Of a DNA stretch of 64,000 nucleotides, positions 26,123 through 35,456 are shown one piece after another; the stretch's first letter is position 1; every line of letters starts with the position of its first letter. The notes beneath the pieces are model-generated. The model was given only the letters and a program-made list of their open reading frames with translations. It was not told the DNA's origin and did no database searches. Source of the stretch: Eubacterium sp. OM08-24 (GTDB taxonomy: Bacteria > Bacillota > Clostridia > Oscillospirales > Acutalibacteraceae); assembly GCF_003438075.1 (NCBI RefSeq), contig NZ_QSTA01000005.1, forward strand, positions 1-64,000, given 5' to 3'. A program made the translations under genes and the position numbers.

Positions 26123-26806
26123 ATGTCGGAAAGCAGTGATAATATTATCGGGAACAAAAACGAAATTGCACAAAAGCATATGGGACTTGTTCACTCCTGC
26201 TGTAAGCATTTTGCAGGCAAAGGAGTGGAATATGAGGAACTTTTTTCGGCAGGCTGTCTTGGACTTGCAAAGGCTGTTGAGCGGTTTGACGAAAGCCGAG
26301 GACTTAAATTTTCTACCTATGCCGTACCTGTTATTTTAGGAGAAATAAAGCATATATTTCGTGACGGCGGCTCTGTACGGGTTAGTCGCACCCTTAAAGA
26401 GCTAATGCTAAAAATTTGCAAACTTAACAACGAGTACGAAAAAGAAAACGGCAGAGAAATGAGTATAACCGAGCTTTCCAAAGCACTTAATGTAAGCGAA
26501 GATAAAATTTGCGAGGCGCTTGCGGCAGGCTGTTCCCCACTCTCCCTTAATGCCGACTATGACGATGACGGAAATTCCCGAATAGACATACCTGTAAGCG
26601 ACAAACAAGAGGAGATTACCGAAAGGCTGAGCCTAAAAAATGCAATAGCCGAGCTTGATGAGCGTGACAGGCAGATTATACATCTGCGCTATTTTCAAAA
26701 TAAAACCCAGTCACAAACCGCTGACCGACTTGCAATGACGCAGGTGCAGGTCAGCCGCAGAGAACGCAAAATTCTCGCAATTATTCGAGAAAAAATGAGT
26801 GTTTAA
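26123..26806 (+). CDS. sigF: RNA polymerase sporulation sigma factor SigF
   Basis: Forespore-specific sigma-70 family factor. The 227 residues contain region 2 (FSAGCLGLAKAVERFDESRG, LKFSTYAVPVILGEIKHIFR), region 3 (ISELSKALNVSEDKI-type segment) and region 4 (DRQIIHLRYFQNKTQSQTAD, MTQVQVSRRERKIL). The spoIIAA-spoIIAB-sigF order with short or negative spacing is the canonical spoIIA operon. Confidence 0.95.
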   Translation: MSESSDNIIGNKNEIAQKHMGLVHSCCKHFAGKGVEYEELFSAGCLGLAKAVERFDESRGLKFSTYAVPVILGEIKHIFRDGGSVRVSRTLKELMLKICKLNNEYEKENGREMSITELSKALNVSEDKICEALAAGCSPLSLNADYDDDGNSRIDIPVSDKQEEITERLSLKNAIAELDERDRQIIHLRYFQNKTQSQTADRLAMTQVQVSRRERKILAIIREKMSV

Positions 26807-26835
26807 CTCTGCAAACTGTCTTGTAAATTGTAATA

Positions 26836-26884
26836 AAAATCCCGACAGGAACTAAAGCTTGACGCTCTCCCCTGTCGGGATTTT
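26836..26884 (+). terminator. spoIIA operon terminator
   Basis: AAAATCCCGACAGG/CCTGTCGGGATTTT 14-bp stem with a 21-nt loop followed by ATTC, 29 nt after sigF; also faces the end of sdpI and could act in both directions. Confidence 0.85.
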
Positions 26885-26929
26885 ATTCAGGAATTTTCCT
26901 CTTATCCGAGTTAAAATTTTATCAGAAAA

Positions 26930-27610
26930 TTATTCAACATTTACTTTTGACTTCTTTTCCTTTGAATAAATAATCTCTCCGTAGATTGCAGGTATTATTG
27001 CGCTTGCAAGAATAATTATAAGCGAAATGAAGAACAGAACATTTGAAATACCTGTCGCAAACAGTGAAATCACACCTAAAAATACCACTGTAATTCCGCC
27101 GATAACTCCAAGGTATGCCGCAAAGCGGTGAACCTTTTTCCATACTGTTTTACTGCGCAGCGTTGCACGGGTTTTAAAGCCTAAGGTGGAATTCTGCTTG
27201 ATTTTCGGCATCAAGTTATTTATAAAAGCAAACATACAGCCCATTGTAATACTGATAAGCGGGAAAAACAGATTGCCCATATTTGACGCATTTTGCAACA
27301 CCATTACCTGCATTACCCAGAAAATGACAAGTAAAAACACAAATATTGCACCGATACATCTCTCGGCATATTTTTTGTAGGATTTATAGCTTTCGTCATT
27401 TTCTTTTATTGCTGCATAAATTGCAAATGCAATCGAAAATACTACAAGAATACACGGAACAAGCAAAAGCGCCCATTTTGAAGCGTAAGCGTCTGCATTT
27501 CCGTTCACTCCAAAATGCGATGGCAGAACCTCGTTTGGATTAACAGCGATAAAAGCAGCTGTTACTGCGGTGTTGATTAACGATAAAATTAATAAAATAA
27601 ACTTTTTCAT
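26930..27610 (-). CDS. SdpI-family immunity/membrane protein with DUF1648
   Basis: A 226-residue membrane protein with six hydrophobic segments. The N-terminal DUF1648 region carries LPSHFGVNGNADAYASKW and the C-terminal SdpI part carries MPKIKQNSTLGFKTRATLRS followed by VWKKVHRFAAYLGVIGG. In Bacillus SdpI gives immunity against the SdpC toxin and controls the SdpR repressor at the membrane. It starts immediately after sdpR (1 nt between stop and start), so the pair is an sdpR-sdpI type operon; no sdpABC toxin genes are in the window. Confidence 0.88.
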   Translation of the reverse strand: MKKFILLILSLINTAVTAAFIAVNPNEVLPSHFGVNGNADAYASKWALLLVPCILVVFSIAFAIYAAIKENDESYKSYKKYAERCIGAIFVFLLVIFWVMQVMVLQNASNMGNLFFPLISITMGCMFAFINNLMPKIKQNSTLGFKTRATLRSKTVWKKVHRFAAYLGVIGGITVVFLGVISLFATGISNVLFFISLIIILASAIIPAIYGEIIYSKEKKSKVNVE

Positions 27611-27611
27611 A

Positions 27612-27878
27612 CTATTTTTCCTCTCTTCCTGTCAGATCTGAAAGCGTTCTGAGCATATCCTCAATTACGCTTGTTCTCAGCGAATAAATAACATTCTGAC
27701 CGATTTTTTCCGAGTCCACAAGGTCTGCCTGTTTCAAAATACTAAGGTGATTGCTTATAGACGGCTTTGTCATATTAAATTCAGCGGCAATCTCCCCTGC
27801 GTTAAGGCTTTTATTTTTAAGCAATTCAAGAATTTTCCGCCTTGTGGGATCAGCCAGTGCTTTCCACACATCTCCCAT
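27612..27878 (-). CDS. ArsR-family autorepressor (SdpR-like)
   Basis: An 88-residue winged-helix repressor. The pattern WKALADPTRRKILELLK, LNAGEIAAEFNMTKPSIS (recognition helix) and HLSILKQADLVDSEK is that of SdpR. There is no cysteine, hence no metal site, so it is not a metal sensor. GGAGTGA is upstream. A perfect 10-bp-arm palindrome lies directly after the -10 box of its own promoter, as expected for autorepression lifted when SdpI sequesters the repressor. Confidence 0.92.
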   Translation of the reverse strand: MGDVWKALADPTRRKILELLKNKSLNAGEIAAEFNMTKPSISNHLSILKQADLVDSEKIGQNVIYSLRTSVIEDMLRTLSDLTGREEK

Positions 27879-27907
27879 AAAATCACTCCTGTTGATTTAT
27901 TAGTTAT

Positions 27908-27964
27908 TTAGTTAATTGTCTAATTAACTAATTGAATTATATGCTAAAGCGTTACGGTTGTCAA
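27908..27964 (-). promoter_or_regulatory. sdpR-sdpI promoter with palindromic operator
   Basis: Minus-strand TTGACA (27959-27964), 17 bp, TATAAT (27936-27941). A perfect palindrome TTAGTTAATT-GTCT-AATTAACTAA (27908-27931) starts 4 bp downstream of the -10 and covers the transcription start. Confidence 0.85.
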
Positions 27965-27993
27965 TATGTTTTTATAAAAAATTTCCAAAAAAA

Positions 27994-28017
27994 GAGCAGT
28001 CCAAAATGAACTGCTCA
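27994..28017 (-). terminator. metA terminator
   Basis: GAGCAGT/ACTGCTC stem; the minus strand continues with TTTTTTTGG, 11 nt after the metA stop codon. Confidence 0.85.
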
Positions 28018-28028
28018 TGGTTTTTAGT

Positions 28029-28961
28029 TTAATGCGGATATTTTTCAAGCAAGTCCTGTAAATCGTACGGAGTTGCCTGATATACATAATAGTTAAGCCA
28101 ATTTGTGAAAAGCAATGTTGCGTTACTTCTCCACACCATTGGCGGTGTGAGTGACGCATCGTCATTCGGAAAATAGTTGTACGGAACTTTCGGATTGATT
28201 CCCTTGTTTTCATCACGATAATACTCACTTGCAAGGGTATCCCTGTCATACTCGGCGTGTCCCATTACAAACACCTGTCTGCCCGACTTATTTGTAACTA
28301 TTGCCACGCCTGCAAGCTCTGACACTGCAAGGATTTCGAGTGCGCTGTTTCTGCGTATATCGTCCTCCCTCACGCCCGTATACCTTGAATGAGGAATACA
28401 GAAAGTATCGTCAAAGCCACGCATAAGCGGATGATGCGGATCTAATATTGTGTGATTGTAAATACCGCTAAGCTTTTCCTTTAGCTTATGCTTTTGAATA
28501 CCGTAGTGATAGTAAAGTCCTGCCTGTGCTCCCCAGCAAATATGGAGTGTAGAATAAACATTATGCTTTGACCATTCCATAATCTTGCAAAGCTCGTCCC
28601 AATAGTCAACATCTTCAAACTCAAGCTGTTCAACAGGTGCGCCTGTAATTATCATACCGTCAAAGGTTTCGTTTTTTATTTGGTCAAAGGTTTTGTAAAA
28701 GGTAGTAAGGTGATGAGGTGAGGTATTTTTTGAAGTGTGTGATGCCATCTGCAAAAGCTCAATATCAACTTGTAGCGGACTGTTGCCCAAAAGCCTTAAA
28801 AGCTGGGTTTCTGTGGTAATTTTTGTTGGCATCAGATTTAAAATAATGATTTTCAGCGGACGAATGTCCTGCTTTATCGCTATTTCATTTGGCATAACAA
28901 AAATATTCTCAGACTCAAGCACCTTTATTGCAGGCAAATTGCTCTGAACCTTAATAGGCAT
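28029..28961 (-). CDS. metA: Homoserine O-acyltransferase MetA (succinyl/acetyltransferase)
   Basis: Commits homoserine to methionine synthesis by acylating it. The 310-residue protein shows the class I glutamine-amidotransferase-like core: [37 protein letters not shown] (catalytic Cys) and [17 protein letters not shown] (His and Glu). Firmicute MetA proteins of this type often use acetyl-CoA despite the historical succinyl name; the acyl donor cannot be decided by eye. It lies 42 nt after proS and shares its terminator, so the two may be co-transcribed. Confidence 0.94.
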   Translation of the reverse strand: MPIKVQSNLPAIKVLESENIFVMPNEIAIKQDIRPLKIIILNLMPTKITTETQLLRLLGNSPLQVDIELLQMASHTSKNTSPHHLTTFYKTFDQIKNETFDGMIITGAPVEQLEFEDVDYWDELCKIMEWSKHNVYSTLHICWGAQAGLYYHYGIQKHKLKEKLSGIYNHTILDPHHPLMRGFDDTFCIPHSRYTGVREDDIRRNSALEILAVSELAGVAIVTNKSGRQVFVMGHAEYDRDTLASEYYRDENKGINPKVPYNYFPNDDASLTPPMVWRSNATLLFTNWLNYYVYQATPYDLQDLLEKYPH

Positions 28962-29003
28962 AGCCTCAGCACCTCCTTATACATTTCAAATAAATTATTT
29001 TAA

Positions 29004-30443
29004 TTAATACTGCTTGCCCCAATAAACCTGATGTTTAGCAGGCTTGCCGCAGCATACGCAAACATCGCTGATGTGCTCCTCAACAAAAGGAATACAACGG
29101 CTCTTAACGCCGCCTGTTGCGTCCTTGAGCTTTTCCTCACAAGCGCTGTCGCCGCACCACATAGCCTTAATAAAGCCGGGGTGATTCTTGGCAATGTCAA
29201 GAAATTCATCATAGTTTGTGGCTGTAAATGTTTTTTCTTCTGTATTCTTGCGTGCTCTTTCGTACATATCGTTGTGAATTGTATCAAGAAGCTCAGCAAT
29301 ATAATCGGAAAGTCCCTCAAGCGGTACAAAATACTTCTCACGGGTATCTCTTCTTACAACTACGCACTGACCCTTTTCTATATCCTTAGGGCCAATCTCA
29401 ACTCTTACAGGCACACCTTTCATCTCATACTCAGCAAACTTCCAGCCCGGAGCGTGGTCGCTGTCGTCAAGTTTAGTTCTGAAACGCTTTGTAAGCTCTG
29501 CCTTAAGTTCGTAAGCCTTATCAAGTACACCTTCCTTATGCTGTGCAACAGGAATAATTACAACCTGTACAGGTGAAATTCTCGGTGGGAGCACAAGACC
29601 GTCATCATCGCTGTGTACCATAATGATAGCGCCGATCATTCTTGTTGACACACCCCATGATGTCTGGTGCGGATAATGCTGCTTATTGTCTTTACCTGTA
29701 AATGTAATGCCAAAGCTCTTTGCAAAGCCGTCGCCAAAGTAGTGTGATGTACCGCCCTGAAGAGCAACGCCGTTGTGCATCATCGGCTCGATTGTATAGG
29801 TTTCTTCTGCACCGGCAAACTTTTCTTTCTCTGTCTTTCTGCCGATTACAGCCGGAATAGCAAGAGTTTCTTTATAGAATGACTCGTAAACATGGAGCAT
29901 ACGGAGAGTTTCCTCCTTTGCCTCTTCTGCCGTTTCGTGCATTGTGTGACCTTCCTGCCAAAGGAATTCGGAAGTTCTGAGGAAAGGACGGGTTGTTTTC
30001 TCCCATCTTACAACACTGCACCACTGATTGTAGAGTTTTGGAAGATCTCTGTATGTGTTAATAATCTTCTGATAATGCTCGCAAAAAAGTGTTTCTGATG
30101 TAGGACGAACGCAAAGGCGCTCGTTGAGCTTTTCACTGCCGCCTACTGTTACCCATGCACATTCGGGAGCAAAGCCCTCAACATGGTCTTTTTCCTTCTG
30201 CAAAAGGCTTTCTGGAATAAACATAGGCATATATACATTTTCGTGACCTGTTTCTTTAAATCTCTTGTCGAGGTCAGCCTGAATATTCTCCCAAATAGCA
30301 TAACCATATGGGCGGATAACCATACATCCCTTAACGCCTGAATAATCAACAAGTTCTGCTTTTTTTACAATATCGGTATACCATTTTGCAAAGTCTTCAT
30401 CTCTGCTTGTAATAGCCTCAACCATTTTTTTGTTGTTTGCCAT
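29004..30443 (-). CDS. proS: Prolyl-tRNA synthetase, short (archaeal/eukaryote-like, type 3) form
   Basis: Class II synthetase for tRNA-Pro. At 479 residues it lacks the editing insertion of the long bacterial enzyme. Motif 2 appears in [20 protein letters not shown], and [20 protein letters not shown] is the motif 3 region; the anticodon-binding domain ([14 protein letters not shown]) and C-terminal zinc-binding-type tail ([18 protein letters not shown]) follow. It ends with KQY, the conserved aromatic terminus of this form. Consensus-like promoter upstream; no T-box is visible. Confidence 0.95.
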   Translation of the reverse strand: MANNKKMVEAITSRDEDFAKWYTDIVKKAELVDYSGVKGCMVIRPYGYAIWENIQADLDKRFKETGHENVYMPMFIPESLLQKEKDHVEGFAPECAWVTVGGSEKLNERLCVRPTSETLFCEHYQKIINTYRDLPKLYNQWCSVVRWEKTTRPFLRTSEFLWQEGHTMHETAEEAKEETLRMLHVYESFYKETLAIPAVIGRKTEKEKFAGAEETYTIEPMMHNGVALQGGTSHYFGDGFAKSFGITFTGKDNKQHYPHQTSWGVSTRMIGAIIMVHSDDDGLVLPPRISPVQVVIIPVAQHKEGVLDKAYELKAELTKRFRTKLDDSDHAPGWKFAEYEMKGVPVRVEIGPKDIEKGQCVVVRRDTREKYFVPLEGLSDYIAELLDTIHNDMYERARKNTEEKTFTATNYDEFLDIAKNHPGFIKAMWCGDSACEEKLKDATGGVKSRCIPFVEEHISDVCVCCGKPAKHQVYWGKQY

Positions 30444-30489
30444 TTCAATTCCTCCATATAAAGAAATATTCGTGTATCATAACATTTCT

Positions 30490-30517
30490 ATTATACTATA
30501 ATTTAATTATTTTGCAA
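30490..30517 (-). promoter_or_regulatory. Promoter of proS
   Basis: Minus-strand TTGCAA (30512-30517) and TATAAT (30490-30495) with 16-bp spacing. Confidence 0.6.
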
Positions 30518-30550
30518 GTACCGACATTATTTTTATTGCAAAAAGTAAAA

Positions 30551-30574
30551 GAGGTCAGACAACCGCCTGACCTC
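30551..30574 (-). terminator. acpP terminator
   Basis: GAGGTCAG/CTGACCTC stem with 8-nt loop and T-run TTTTACTTTTT on the minus strand, 17 nt after the acpP stop. Confidence 0.85.
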
Positions 30575-30590
30575 AGATTTTTTAATTCAA

Positions 30591-30818
30591 TTATGAATTT
30601 GCCTCAATGTAAGAAACAAGTGAGCCAACAGTCTTGATGTTCTCGATTTCATCATCAGGAACTTCTACGCCGAACTCGTCTTCGATTGACATAAGTAAAT
30701 CTACTACATCAAGTGAATCAGCGCCGAGATCTTCCTGTAAATCTGTATCAGCTGTTACCTTATCTTCTTCAACATCGAACTGCTCAGCAAGAATTGCCTT
30801 AACTTTTTCCAATACCAT
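30591..30818 (-). CDS. acpP: Acyl carrier protein
   Basis: Carries fatty-acyl intermediates on a 4'-phosphopantetheine arm. The 75-residue acidic helical protein has the modification site serine in [16 protein letters not shown] 30818 is used: GGGAGG lies 8 nt upstream and the product starts [10 protein letters not shown]. The longer frame begins at an ATG inside the RBS region. Monocistronic, without fab genes nearby, with a consensus promoter. Confidence 0.95.
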   Translation of the reverse strand: MVLEKVKAILAEQFDVEEDKVTADTDLQEDLGADSLDVVDLLMSIEDEFGVEVPDDEIENIKTVGSLVSYIEANS

Positions 30819-30867
30819 TGGAATTCCTCCCATAATAAAAAAATATTTAATGTATCCATTGTAATTA

Positions 30868-30897
30868 TGGACAAAAGTACATATTTTATGCTACAAT
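30868..30897 (+). promoter_or_regulatory. Probable promoter of the aro operon
   Basis: TGGACA (30868-30873), 18 bp, TACAAT (30892-30897), giving a leader of about 115 nt before aroE, whose RBS is AGGGGG. It runs toward the acpP promoter; the two are divergent and their transcripts overlap. Confidence 0.55.
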
Positions 30898-30935
30898 GGA
30901 ATAAGCAATCGAGTAATCGGTTTGCTTCTTAGATT

Positions 30936-30964
30936 ATATTATTGTTTATTTATTCTTTTGTCAA
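30936..30964 (-). promoter_or_regulatory. Promoter of acpP
   Basis: Minus-strand TTGACA (30959-30964), 17 bp, TAATAT (30936-30941), about 115 bp before the acpP start. Confidence 0.65.
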
Positions 30965-31020
30965 TAGAATTTTAAAATTTTTCTATTTTTACCAAAAATT
31001 TTTTTAGGGGGTATATTTTT

Positions 31021-31863
31021 ATGAGTACTAAAAAATATGCAGTAATAGGTCATCCTATCGGACATACTATGTCACCTTTTATACATACAAAATTGTTTGA
31101 GCTTGCAGGAATCGACGCCGTTTATACAAAACTTGATGTTGCTCCCGAAAGCCTCGGATATGAATATGACCACATTTTATCTAAATTGAGCGGCTATAAC
31201 ATTACAATTCCTCACAAGCAGAATATTATTCAGTATCTTGATGAAATTGATGAAAAAGCAAATATGTACGGCAGTGTAAATACCGTTGACAACAAAAACT
31301 ATACCTCAAAGGGCTACACAACAGATCCTGACGGATTTTTAAAGGCGCTTGACGCCGCAAAAATAACACTTGGCGGCAGAGTTGTAATTCTTGGCTGTGG
31401 CGGTGTTGCACGCACAATGGCTTATGAGGTTGTACTTAAAAATATTCCGGTTCTTTTTGCTACAAGACCCGAAGATGTTGAGATTGCCGAAAATCTTTGC
31501 AACGAAATCAAAAACACGGTTATCGGCTCTCAGCCGTCACACTGCCTTATCAGCGAGCTTAGCGGCGACATTGATGTGCTTATCAACGCAACACCTATCG
31601 GAATGTTTCCAAAGGTAGAAAATCAGCCTGTAAGCGATGAGGTAATCGCAAAATGCAAAAATGTTTTTGATGCAGTTTACAATCCTCTTGAAACCGTACT
31701 TATTCAGAAAGCAAAGGCTAACGGCTCAAACGCTGTCGGCGGTATGTCAATGCTTGTATGGCAGGCTGTTGTTTCTCACGAAATATGGGACGGCTCTGTT
31801 TATGACCCTGCCGAAATCGAAAAAATCTGCATTGCCGCTTCCAACGAATTAAAGAACAGATAA
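31021..31863 (+). CDS. aroE: Shikimate dehydrogenase
   Basis: NADPH-dependent reduction of 3-dehydroshikimate to shikimate. The 280-residue protein starts with the substrate-binding segment IGHPIGHTMSPFIHTKLF and carries NITIPHK with catalytic Lys (about 66), the dinucleotide motif VVILGCGGVARTM (about 121-133) and INATPIGM. First gene of an eight-gene aromatic operon; 16 nt before aroK. Confidence 0.95.
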   Translation: MSTKKYAVIGHPIGHTMSPFIHTKLFELAGIDAVYTKLDVAPESLGYEYDHILSKLSGYNITIPHKQNIIQYLDEIDEKANMYGSVNTVDNKNYTSKGYTTDPDGFLKALDAAKITLGGRVVILGCGGVARTMAYEVVLKNIPVLFATRPEDVEIAENLCNEIKNTVIGSQPSHCLISELSGDIDVLINATPIGMFPKVENQPVSDEVIAKCKNVFDAVYNPLETVLIQKAKANGSNAVGGMSMLVWQAVVSHEIWDGSVYDPAEIEKICIAASNELKNR

Positions 31864-31879
31864 TTTTGGAGGATTTTAA

Positions 31880-32395
31880 GTGAATAATATAGTTTTATGC
31901 GGCTTTATGGGTTGCGGCAAAACAACTGTCGGCAGAAACCTTGCCCGCAAAGCAGGTAGAAAATTTATAGATATGGATTTATACATTGAGGAAAAGGCGG
32001 GAATGAAAATTTCCGAAATCTTTGAAAAATTCGGTGAAAGCCGTTTCAGAGATATGGAGCACGAGGCATGCCTTGAGCTTGCCGATACCGAGGGCCTTGT
32101 AATCGCATCGGGCGGCGGCGCATTTACTTTTCAGCGCAACATAGACGCTTTCAGAGGAAAAGACAAAATCGTTCTTCTTGATGTTCCGCTTGACATTATA
32201 AAGCAAAGGCTTAAAAACGACACAACAAGACCGCTTTTACAGCGCCCCGACAAAGAGGAGGCAATGCGTGAGCTTTACGAAAAGCGACTTCCTGTTTATC
32301 TTTCTGCCGCCGACATTACAGTAAGCGGCAAAAGCACACCGCTAAAAACAGCCTACGCAATACTCAATGCCATTGATTCGGCAAAAAGCAAATAA
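31880..32395 (+). CDS. aroK: Shikimate kinase
   Basis: ATP-dependent phosphorylation of shikimate. The 171 residues show Walker A GFMGCGKTTVGRNLA, shikimate-binding DMD (about 33), FGESRFRDMEHE and GGGAF motif, and the lid RPLLQRP. The start is GTG with GGAGG at a suitable distance. 97 nt separate it from aroF, the widest gap in the operon. Confidence 0.95.
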   Translation: MNNIVLCGFMGCGKTTVGRNLARKAGRKFIDMDLYIEEKAGMKISEIFEKFGESRFRDMEHEACLELADTEGLVIASGGGAFTFQRNIDAFRGKDKIVLLDVPLDIIKQRLKNDTTRPLLQRPDKEEAMRELYEKRLPVYLSAADITVSGKSTPLKTAYAILNAIDSAKSK

Positions 32396-32492
32396 AAGCA
32401 TTTTAAGCATACAACGGGCTTGACTGTAACGCTTTAAAGTGGTAAAATATGAATTAAATTATATAAATGCGAATGAAAGGGTAGTTAAAAAA

Positions 32493-33515
32493 ATGATTAT
32501 TGTATTAAAATCATCAGCCTCACCCGAGCAGATTATGAATTTTACAAATATGCTCAAAGAGGAATACAATGTAAAAGTAAATAAATGGGAGGGTGTGCAG
32601 TCAACAGTTCTCGGACTTATCGGCGACACTACTAAAATCGATATGGACTACATTGACGCTCAGGACATTGTAGAAAATGTTAAGAGAGTTCAGGAACCAT
32701 ACAAAAAGGCTAACAGAAAATTTCACCCGGACGATACAAAAATCAAAATCAATGATGATATAACAATCGGCGGCGGCAGTCTGCATATTATGGCAGGCCC
32801 TTGCTCGGTTGAAAGCGAAACTCAAATTGTTGACATTGCAAAAAGCGTAAAGGCATCAGGCGCTACATTCTTAAGAGGCGGTGCATTCAAGCCGAGAACC
32901 TCTCCCTACGCTTTCCAAGGCTTAAAGGCTGAGGGTCTTGACCTTTTAAAGATTGCAAGAAAAGAAACAGGTCTTCCTATTGTTACCGAAATTATGAGAG
33001 CATCTCACATTGATATGTTTGAGAATGTAGACATTATTCAGGTTGGCGCAAGAAATATGCAGAACTTTGAGCTTTTAAAGGAGCTCGGCAAAATTGATAA
33101 GCCTATTCTTTTAAAGAGAGGTCTTTCCGCTACTATTGAGGAATGGCTTATGAGCGCCGAATACATTATGGCAGGCGGCAACGATAAGGTTATTCTCTGT
33201 GAAAGAGGTATAAGAACCTACGAAACCTTTACAAGAAACACACTTGATATTTCCGCAATTCCTGTTGTAAAGGCTCTTTCACATCTTCCTGTAATCGTTG
33301 ATCCAAGTCACGCAGCAGGCAAGTCATGGCTTGTTGAGCCGCTTGCAATGGCGGCAGTTGCCGCAGGCGCAGACGGTCTTATCATTGAGGTTCATAATGA
33401 CCCGCCGCACGCTCTTTCGGACGGTGCGCAGTCACTCACACCTGAGCAGTTCGACAAGGTTGCAAATAAAGTATTTGCACTCAAGAACTCAATTAACGAA
33501 ATCAACAGCAAGTAA
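32493..33515 (+). CDS. aroF: 3-deoxy-7-phosphoheptulonate (DAHP) synthase, type I-beta with regulatory N-domain
   Basis: Condenses PEP with erythrose-4-P in the first step of aromatic synthesis. ATG 32493 gives a 340-residue protein. Residues 1-70 form the ferredoxin-like/ACT-like regulatory domain ([14 protein letters not shown]), and the TIM barrel follows with [37 protein letters not shown] and [14 protein letters not shown]. This resembles the Thermotoga-type enzyme inhibited by Phe/Tyr through its N-terminal domain. Upstream ATG 32439 would add 18 residues without an RBS. No fused chorismate mutase. Confidence 0.93.
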   Translation: MIIVLKSSASPEQIMNFTNMLKEEYNVKVNKWEGVQSTVLGLIGDTTKIDMDYIDAQDIVENVKRVQEPYKKANRKFHPDDTKIKINDDITIGGGSLHIMAGPCSVESETQIVDIAKSVKASGATFLRGGAFKPRTSPYAFQGLKAEGLDLLKIARKETGLPIVTEIMRASHIDMFENVDIIQVGARNMQNFELLKELGKIDKPILLKRGLSATIEEWLMSAEYIMAGGNDKVILCERGIRTYETFTRNTLDISAIPVVKALSHLPVIVDPSHAAGKSWLVEPLAMAAVAAGADGLIIEVHNDPPHALSDGAQSLTPEQFDKVANKVFALKNSINEINSK

Positions 33516-33548
33516 TTTTACTATTTAATATATTCGGAGGCACTGAAA

Positions 33549-34379
33549 ATGAACATTGCCGTAGTCGGCCTTGGCATTATAGGCGGCAGCTTTTGCAAGG
33601 CTATTAAAAAATATACCGACAACTTTGTAATCGGTATCAACAGAACACAAAAAACAGCAGAAAAGGCACTTGAGGTGGGAGCAATCGACAAAATCGGCTC
33701 TCCCGAAAGCCTTACAGAATGTGATATTATAATCCTTGCGCTTTATCCGCAGGCAGCCGTAGACTTTATAGAAAAATATGGCAGCTACATAAGAAAAGGC
33801 GCTATTGTAACCGACAGTTCGGGAATCAAGCGAGCAATTTGCCCAAGTCTTTCTGCTCTTTCAAAAAAATACGGCTTTGTATTCATCGGCAGTCACCCAA
33901 TGGCAGGCAAGGAAACCAACGGATTTGATGTTTCCGAGGCTGACTTATACAAAAACGCAAGCTACATAATCACTCCATGCGGAGCACCTGACGATAAAGT
34001 AGAAATTCTCGCAAATCTTGCAAGAAAAATCGGCTTTGGCACAGTTAAAATTACCACTCCCGAAGAACACGACAGAATGATTGCATTCACCTCACAGCTC
34101 CCCCATGTGTTGGCTTGTTCTTATGTAATGAGTCCGTGCTGTCCAAATCATAAGGGATTTTCAGCCGGCAGTTATCGTGATGTGTCACGAGTTGCAAATA
34201 TCAATTCACAACTTTGGAGCGAGCTTTTCCTTGAAAATCGTGAGCCGCTTATTACCGAGCTTGACATACTCATTGACAATATTACAAAAATTAAAGACGC
34301 AATCAAAGCAGAAGACAGAGAAACTCTTGCAGAATTATTGGAGCAGGGACACAAGGTAAAAACTGCTCTCGGCGAATAG
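33549..34379 (+). CDS. tyrA: Prephenate dehydrogenase
   Basis: Oxidative decarboxylation of prephenate to 4-hydroxyphenylpyruvate (tyrosine branch). The 276-residue protein begins MNIAVVGLGIIGGSFCKAI (NAD-binding) and contains DSSGIKR, FIGSHPMAGKETNGF (catalytic His) and FTSQLPHVLA. There is no C-terminal ACT domain, so feedback by tyrosine through that route is unlikely. RBS GGAGG precedes it; 14 nt to aroB. Confidence 0.94.
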   Translation: MNIAVVGLGIIGGSFCKAIKKYTDNFVIGINRTQKTAEKALEVGAIDKIGSPESLTECDIIILALYPQAAVDFIEKYGSYIRKGAIVTDSSGIKRAICPSLSALSKKYGFVFIGSHPMAGKETNGFDVSEADLYKNASYIITPCGAPDDKVEILANLARKIGFGTVKITTPEEHDRMIAFTSQLPHVLACSYVMSPCCPNHKGFSAGSYRDVSRVANINSQLWSELFLENREPLITELDILIDNITKIKDAIKAEDRETLAELLEQGHKVKTALGE

Positions 34380-34393
34380 AATTGAGGTAAAGT

Positions 34394-35443
34394 ATGAGAA
34401 CAGTCAGAGTAGATACGGGCAAGCCGTATGATATTTGCATTGAAAGAGGAATACTTGACAAATGCGGCGAATACGCAAAGGCTCTTTCAAAGGCAGAAAA
34501 GGTTACTATAATTTCAGACAGCAATGTTGCTCCGCTTTATATGGACAGAGTGAAAAATTCTCTTGAAAAAGAGGGATTTAAAGTTGCAACACATATTTTT
34601 AAAGCTGGCGAAGAGCAAAAGCACCTCGGCTCTATTGCAGAAATGTATAACACTCTTGCAGAATTTTCTATGACAAGAAAAGATATTGTTGTTGCTCTCG
34701 GCGGCGGTGTTGTAGGCGATATGGCAGGCTTTGCCGCTGCAAGCTACTTGCGTGGAATTGATTTTATTCAAATTCCTACCTCTCTCCTCTCTCAGGTAGA
34801 TTCATCTGTCGGAGGAAAAACAGGCGTTGATTTGCCGCAGGGCAAAAACCTTGTAGGCGCTTTTCATCAGCCTATTGCCGTATTGATTGACCCCGACACG
34901 CTCAAAACCCTTACCGATGATTATATTTGCGACGGTATGGGTGAAGTTATAAAATACGGCTGCATTAAAGATGAAAAACTCTTTGAAAATCTTGAAAATC
35001 AAAATGCACTTGAGCATATTGAAGATATTATCGAAATCTGCGTTTCAATAAAGCGTGATGTAGTAAACCGTGACGAAAAAGAGGCAGGCGAAAGAAAGCT
35101 CTTAAACTTCGGTCACACTCTCGGACACGCTATTGAAAAAATCTATAACTTTAAAGGCATAAGTCATGGAATGGCAGTTGCCATAGGTATGGTGCTTATT
35201 ACAAAAGCAGGTGAAAAACACGGAATTACCGAAAAAGGCACAGCCGACAAAATTTGTGCGCTTTGCAAAAAATACGGTCTGCCGACTACAGATAAATCTA
35301 CCTTTGAGCAGATGGCACAGGCTGCAAAAGGCGATAAAAAGACAGCAGGCAGCTCAATTGACCTTGTACTTTTAACAAAAATAGGCGACAGCTTTACAAA
35401 GAAAGTTGAACTTGCCAATCTCTGCGACTTTATCACAACCTGA
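34394..35443 (+). CDS. aroB: 3-dehydroquinate synthase
   Basis: Cyclises DAHP to 3-dehydroquinate using NAD and a divalent metal. The 349-residue protein contains ALGGGVVGDMAGFAAASYLRG (NAD site), QIPTSLLSQVDSSVGGKTGV, GEVIKYG and the metal ligands in NFGHTLGHAIE and SHGMAVAIGM. The next gene, aroA, starts 13 nt downstream. Confidence 0.96.
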   Translation: MRTVRVDTGKPYDICIERGILDKCGEYAKALSKAEKVTIISDSNVAPLYMDRVKNSLEKEGFKVATHIFKAGEEQKHLGSIAEMYNTLAEFSMTRKDIVVALGGGVVGDMAGFAAASYLRGIDFIQIPTSLLSQVDSSVGGKTGVDLPQGKNLVGAFHQPIAVLIDPDTLKTLTDDYICDGMGEVIKYGCIKDEKLFENLENQNALEHIEDIIEICVSIKRDVVNRDEKEAGERKLLNFGHTLGHAIEKIYNFKGISHGMAVAIGMVLITKAGEKHGITEKGTADKICALCKKYGLPTTDKSTFEQMAQAAKGDKKTAGSSIDLVLLTKIGDSFTKKVELANLCDFITT

Positions 35444-35456
35444 TTGGAGGATACAT

